Assembly (NCBI GenBank): GCA_005800965.1 | Contig: SYEA01000125.1 | Span: forward strand, 1 to 8,936 | From: Actinomycetota bacterium | Lineage (GTDB): Bacteria; Actinomycetota; Acidimicrobiia; Acidimicrobiales; Ilumatobacteraceae | Length of the DNA: 8,936 nt | Reading direction: 5' to 3' | In this document: one piece after another, positions 5,792 to 8,936 of the stretch | Numbering within the stretch: position 1 is the first letter of the stretch | Layout: each line of letters opens with the position of its first letter | Made by a program: the position numbers and the translations under genes | Notes under the pieces: model-generated | Databases searched by the model: none | What the model was told of the DNA's origin: nothing | What the model saw: the letters and a program-made list of their open reading frames with translations, nothing else

Positions 5792-6766
5792 CTAGCTGGT
5801 AACTCGACGTGCGCCCTCGACCAGGTTGATGCGGTAGATCACTTCGTCAAGCGCATCACCAGCCGTCACCGTGGGGTAACGCAACGGGTTGTCTTTGGTA
5901 ACGCACGTTGGCAACGGCGCCAACAAGGTGCTCGGTCGAGGGTGACAAAACTGCACGATGCTGTATCGCTCGCCGTCGAAGTCGGGGTCGGCAACCACTC
6001 GGTGCCAACCGATTGGAATCACACCGTTGGATAATCGCTCGAGCATGATTCCCGTATTCAAAATGACGTGTCCGGCTGGTGGCACAGCATCGATCCATTT
6101 ACCGTCGTGCTTTACTTGCAGACCTTTCGCAGTCGCCCGTGGCAACGCAGTAATCAGGTTGATGTCGCCGTGTTCAGCAGCCCACACATGGCCGTCACCC
6201 GGAACGTTCTTCATGCTCGGGTACCGAATGGCACGGTTCAACGCACAACCATTGTCGACCATCTGATCAAAAAAACTGTCTTTGCAACCAAGACCCACCG
6301 CAATGATGCGCAAGAAACGTGTTTGCAAATCAATCATCGCGTCGTGGAACGCATACAACACTTTGCTGATGCCCGGGACCGACGCCTCGGGCAGTACTTG
6401 ATCGGGGTAAGCCTGTGGAAATTTGCGGCGCATGGGGTGACCGGGCTCAACTTGCTTGCCCCAGTTCAACATTTCTTTCCAGTCGGGCTTGTCGCTCACC
6501 TCGGCGGTTTCGACCAGTACGTCGGTGTAACCCGTTTGCCCGTTTGCACCAGCAGCGATGTAGCCCCGCTTTTCGACTTGCGGCTTGTTAAAAAACTCGA
6601 ACAACATCGCATAGGTGGTGTCGAGAAGATCTTCTGATAAATCGTGGCTCGTATAAACGAACCCAGTTGCCAGGCTGCGCATCACACCATCGACGACTGC
6701 TTTTTGTTGTTGAGCGTTGCCCTTTTCGAAAGCAAGCAAGTCAACGTCAAGAATGTCACTGACCAC
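5792..6766 (-). CDS. Isopenicillin N synthase-like Fe(II)/2-oxoglutarate-dependent oxygenase
   Basis: The predicted protein has 324 residues with the two-part layout of this family. The N-terminal DIOX_N-like part (about 5-115) contains ATGFVYTSH and FFNKP. The double-stranded beta-helix core carries the iron ligands H199-x-D201 (EHGDINLIT) and H255 (GWHRVV), plus R267-x-S269 (RYSIVQF), which binds 2-oxoglutarate in relatives. All cofactor residues are therefore present and the enzyme should be active. Substrate is unknown; relatives hydroxylate, desaturate or cyclise small molecules, and no peptide synthetase or other antibiotic gene is nearby. The start is GTG 6766, as no in-frame ATG lies near. 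A TAGCGT box (6778 down to 6773) ends six bases before it, which fits a leaderless transcript. It is the first gene of the minus-strand block. Confidence 0.88.
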   Translation of the reverse strand: MVSDILDVDLLAFEKGNAQQQKAVVDGVMRSLATGFVYTSHDLSEDLLDTTYAMLFEFFNKPQVEKRGYIAAGANGQTGYTDVLVETAEVSDKPDWKEMLNWGKQVEPGHPMRRKFPQAYPDQVLPEASVPGISKVLYAFHDAMIDLQTRFLRIIAVGLGCKDSFFDQMVDNGCALNRAIRYPSMKNVPGDGHVWAAEHGDINLITALPRATAKGLQVKHDGKWIDAVPPAGHVILNTGIMLERLSNGVIPIGWHRVVADPDFDGERYSIVQFCHPRPSTLLAPLPTCVTKDNPLRYPTVTAGDALDEVIYRINLVEGARRVTS

Positions 6767-6809
6767 AACCCCACGCTATTGCCACGGGTATGGTGACTGA
6801 GACATCATC
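6767..6809. promoter_or_regulatory. 43-bp divergent promoter region (oxygenase block / hydrolase pair)
   Basis: Two transcripts leave this gap in opposite directions. On the minus strand TAGCGT (6778 down to 6773) matches the TAnnnT pattern and is six bases from the oxygenase GTG. On the plus strand TATGGT (6789-6794) lies 15 bases before the hydrolase ATG and would give a leader of under ten bases. No clear -35 boxes or Shine-Dalgarno sequences were found; there is only a GGGG run next to the oxygenase start. Confidence 0.35.
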
Positions 6810-7658
6810 ATGACTCATCGGCTTGTGCAGGTTGGCGACATTCGTCTCGCCGTGTGCGAACTGGGCAGCACCAATGCCCGGCCCTCCATCGTGTTGGTGC
6901 ACGGCCTGGCTTCGAATTCTCGTTTGTGGGACGGAGCAGCCTCCGCACTCGCCGAACTCGGGTATCACGTGGTGTCGCTTGATCAACGCGGGCATGGCTT
7001 GAGCGACAAACCCGACGGTGGCTACGACATGCCAACGGTGGTCGATGACCTGGCAACACTCATCAAGCAACTTGGTTTGCAGCGACCAATCGTCGCTGGG
7101 CAGTCGTGGGGCGGCAATGTTGTGGTCGAACTCGCCCACCGCCACCCCACCACAACGCGCGGGGTGTGCGCAGTGGACGGCGGACTCATTCAACTGAGCG
7201 ACCGTTTTGCTTCGTGGGATGACTGCGTCGAAGCGCTGCAACCACCCCGTCTGGCCGGAAGTCGCGCCGATGGTTTCGCCAAGATGATGCGGCGCGTATA
7301 CGCGGGCTGGCCCGAAACTGCGATTACTGGTGCACTGGCCAACATGCAACATCACACTGATGGCACCATCAGCCCATGGTTGACCTTTGAGCGCCACATC
7401 AAGGTGCTGCGCGGTTTATGGGAGCACCGCCCACATGACATCGTGGCGTCGCTCACGGTGCCTGTGCTCTTTACCCCGGCCGATTCGGGCGATGCTTGGT
7501 CAAGCGAGAAGCGTCGTGAGTATGACGCAATCACCAAGCAGAATGAACGAGTGAAAGTGCAGTGGTTTTCGCCGGCGCACCACGACTTGCATGCCCAATT
7601 TCCTGAGCGTTGGGCGACAGCACTTCATGAAAACATCGTCAGTGGGTTCTTGGCATGA
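6810..7658 (+). CDS. Alpha/beta hydrolase
   Basis: The predicted protein has 282 residues and a classical alpha/beta hydrolase fold. Strand 3 ends in VLVHGLASNSRLW (28-40), which supplies the oxyanion-hole HG. LDQRGHGLSDKP (58-68) follows. The nucleophile elbow is GQSWGG with Ser99. A cap region with Trp and Arg lies at about 130-205. The likely acid is D225 or D228 in PADSGD, and the catalytic His is H258 in AHHDLHAQFP. It is cytoplasmic, with no signal peptide. Families with this pattern include esterases, C-C hydrolases and epoxide- or haloacid-type enzymes; the substrate cannot be told. Its stop overlaps the start of the next gene as ATGA, so the two are probably translated together and may act on a common compound. 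Confidence 0.9.
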   Translation: MTHRLVQVGDIRLAVCELGSTNARPSIVLVHGLASNSRLWDGAASALAELGYHVVSLDQRGHGLSDKPDGGYDMPTVVDDLATLIKQLGLQRPIVAGQSWGGNVVVELAHRHPTTTRGVCAVDGGLIQLSDRFASWDDCVEALQPPRLAGSRADGFAKMMRRVYAGWPETAITGALANMQHHTDGTISPWLTFERHIKVLRGLWEHRPHDIVASLTVPVLFTPADSGDAWSSEKRREYDAITKQNERVKVQWFSPAHHDLHAQFPERWATALHENIVSGFLA

Positions 7659-8936
7659 CGCTCCCCCGCATTTTGGCCATCATGGGCTCGGGCGAAACCG
7701 CCCCAACAATGGTGTCGACCCACCGTCGCCTCACTTCGTTGTTGCCAGCGCCCGTGCGGGCAGTGGTGCTCGACACGCCGTACGGATTTCAATCAAATGC
7801 AGCCGAACTCGCCCAGCGCGCCGTGGAATATTTCGCCACGAGCGTGAATGTGCAGTTGCAGGTGGCAGGGCTCACCCGCTTGCAAGCAGCCGACGGCATT
7901 GCGCCTGATGCGATTGCACCTGATGCCGTGGCGATCGAAAAAGGTTTGCGCCTCGTCGACGATGCCCACTATCTGTTCGCTGGCCCCGGCTCGCCGACCT
8001 ACGCCTTGCGCCAATGGACGAACACTCCGCTGCGCTCGCTAGTCGCCAACAAATTACAGAATGGTGGCATCGTCACCTTTGCCTCAGCAGCGGCATTAAC
8101 CCTGGGCTGCCACACCGTGCCGGTGTACGAGATCTATAAAGCGGGTCTCGACCCTTTTTGGCTCGACGGTCTCAACGTCTTGCGCGACATTGGTATTACG
8201 GCAACGGTGATTCCGCACTTTGACAACGCCGAAGGCGGCAACCACGACACACGCTTTTGCTACCTCGGCGAATCGCGCCTACGCATGCTCGAAACACATT
8301 TGCACGCCGACGAGTTCATCATCGGTGTTGACGAGCACACTGGGTTGGTCATCGACCTAGAGCGCGACGTGGCTGATGTGGTCGGCAATGCCACCGTCAC
8401 TCTGCGCAAGGGCGACACCCAAAAAATGTATGCATCCGGGGCAAGCATTCCGCTGGCCGATCTCCAGTCACTTAATTGGGCTTCAAGCTCTGCACTAGCC
8501 ACAGCGGTGTCGACTACGGCTAGTGGAGACCCAGCAGCTCACGCGCAAGCAACACAATCCGCGACAACTCAATCTGCCCTGCCCACTTCGCTGGCGGCAG
8601 CGGTCGCTGCCCACCGCAGCGCGTTCGACGTGGCTATCGCCCAGCACAATGCAGATGCCGCCGTTGGGGCGGTGCTGGCGCTCGAGTCTGATATTCGTGC
8701 GTGGTCTGTTGACACCTTGCAGGGCCCTGATCGAGATCGCGCTGTGTCCACCCTGCGCGCGATGATTTCCAAGCTGGGCGAGATCGCCATCAACGGCCTG
8801 CGCGACCCACGCTCAGTGGTAGCGCCGTTCGTCAACGGTTTGTTGGCGGTGCGGGCATCGGTACGTGGTGAAAAACGATTTGATCTCTCCGACTTGGTGC
8901 GCGACCAACTTTTGGCTGCGGGTGTCGAAGTGCGCG
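7655..8936 (+). CDS. Peptidase S51/class-I amidotransferase-like protein fused to a CysRS C-terminal-like domain (partial, runs off the window)
   Basis: 427 residues are visible, open to the right edge. Residues 1-270 resemble the S51/type 1 glutamine-amidotransferase-like fold. They show ILAIMGSGETAPT (6-18), LDTPYGFQ (39-46), LFAGPGSPTYALR (107-119), the elbow FASAAALTLG (142-151) with Ser144, VIPHFDNAEGG (185-195) with candidate H188, and HDTRFCYLGE. The elbow lacks the usual G-x-S-x-G. Residues 275-312 are an Ala/Thr/Ser/Gln-rich linker. Residues 315-427 resemble the DALR and C-terminal region of cysteinyl-tRNA synthetase: FDVAIAQHNAD, LRAMISKLGEIA, LLAVRASVRGEKRFDLSDL and VRDQLLAAGVEVR. 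HIGH and KMSKS are absent, so this is not a synthetase. The ATG overlaps the hydrolase stop by four bases. Function is unknown. Confidence 0.8.
   Translation, partial: MTLPRILAIMGSGETAPTMVSTHRRLTSLLPAPVRAVVLDTPYGFQSNAAELAQRAVEYFATSVNVQLQVAGLTRLQAADGIAPDAIAPDAVAIEKGLRLVDDAHYLFAGPGSPTYALRQWTNTPLRSLVANKLQNGGIVTFASAAALTLGCHTVPVYEIYKAGLDPFWLDGLNVLRDIGITATVIPHFDNAEGGNHDTRFCYLGESRLRMLETHLHADEFIIGVDEHTGLVIDLERDVADVVGNATVTLRKGDTQKMYASGASIPLADLQSLNWASSSALATAVSTTASGDPAAHAQATQSATTQSALPTSLAAAVAAHRSAFDVAIAQHNADAAVGAVLALESDIRAWSVDTLQGPDRDRAVSTLRAMISKLGEIAINGLRDPRSVVAPFVNGLLAVRASVRGEKRFDLSDLVRDQLLAAGVEVR
7898..7927 (+). repeat. 15-bp tandem duplication inside the S51-like gene
   Basis: Two adjacent 15-base units, 7898-7912 and 7913-7927, differ at two third-codon positions. 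They encode IAPDA twice (residues 82-91). The repeat keeps the frame and lies in a loop before the IEKG segment. Confidence 0.75.

Noticed and set aside
5145..5795. 216-codon open frame on the plus strand
   Set aside because: Antisense shadow of pfkA with no recognisable family.
6756..7397. 213-codon open frame on the minus strand
   Set aside because: Antisense shadow of the alpha/beta hydrolase, which has a full catalytic triad.
8569..8835. 88-codon minus-strand frame and the overlapping plus-strand frame at 8523-8765
   Set aside because: Both are shadows of the CysRS-tail-like region of the fusion gene, which stays open for 1282 bases to the window edge.
8597..8936. Genuine cysteinyl-tRNA synthetase gene
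   Set aside because: Only the C-terminal part resembles CysRS; HIGH, KMSKS and the zinc-site region are absent and an S51-like domain precedes it in the same frame.

Overview
The window looks like chromosomal DNA of a moderately GC-rich actinobacterium, probably of Acidimicrobiia or Ilumatobacter type. The evidence is an F420/flavin-type PPOX protein, a tRNA without an encoded CCA end, gene starts with almost no Shine-Dalgarno sequences, and an actinobacterial-looking phosphofructokinase. The taxon is an inference. The window is densely coding: a tRNA and nine protein genes, no gene-free stretch over about 160 bases, and no insertion sequence, CRISPR array or prophage gene.

Layout. Bases 43-117 hold tRNA-Pro(UGG). 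Seven bases later comes a small PPOX split-barrel oxidoreductase (+). It converges, with shared stop-codon bases, on a minus-strand pair: a COG3375-type GNAT acyltransferase followed by an enolase-superfamily enzyme of the o-succinylbenzoate synthase / N-succinylamino-acid racemase group. That pairing is known from a D-to-L amino acid conversion route. Uracil phosphoribosyltransferase (upp, +) diverges from the GNAT gene across 30 bp. The 3' end of upp runs into three tandem 26-bp hairpin repeats with compensatory changes. Read on the minus strand, two of them are followed by a T run, so they look like stacked terminators for the next minus-strand block.

That block, in transcription order from right to left, is an isopenicillin-N-synthase-like Fe(II)/2-oxoglutarate oxygenase, 6-phosphofructokinase and an aldehyde dehydrogenase. 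The genes are 17 and 29 bases apart, which suggests one transcript. The phosphofructokinase has an unusual mix of phosphoryl-donor residues.

Divergent from this block, across 43 bp, is an alpha/beta hydrolase gene. By an ATGA overlap it is joined to the most unusual gene of the window, which runs off the right edge. Its first part is a peptidase-S51/class-I-amidotransferase-like domain with a changed nucleophile elbow. An Ala/Thr/Ser/Gln-rich linker follows, and then a region resembling the C-terminal, tRNA-contacting part of cysteinyl-tRNA synthetase without the synthetase catalytic core. This fusion and the triple hairpin are the best candidates for something not well described.
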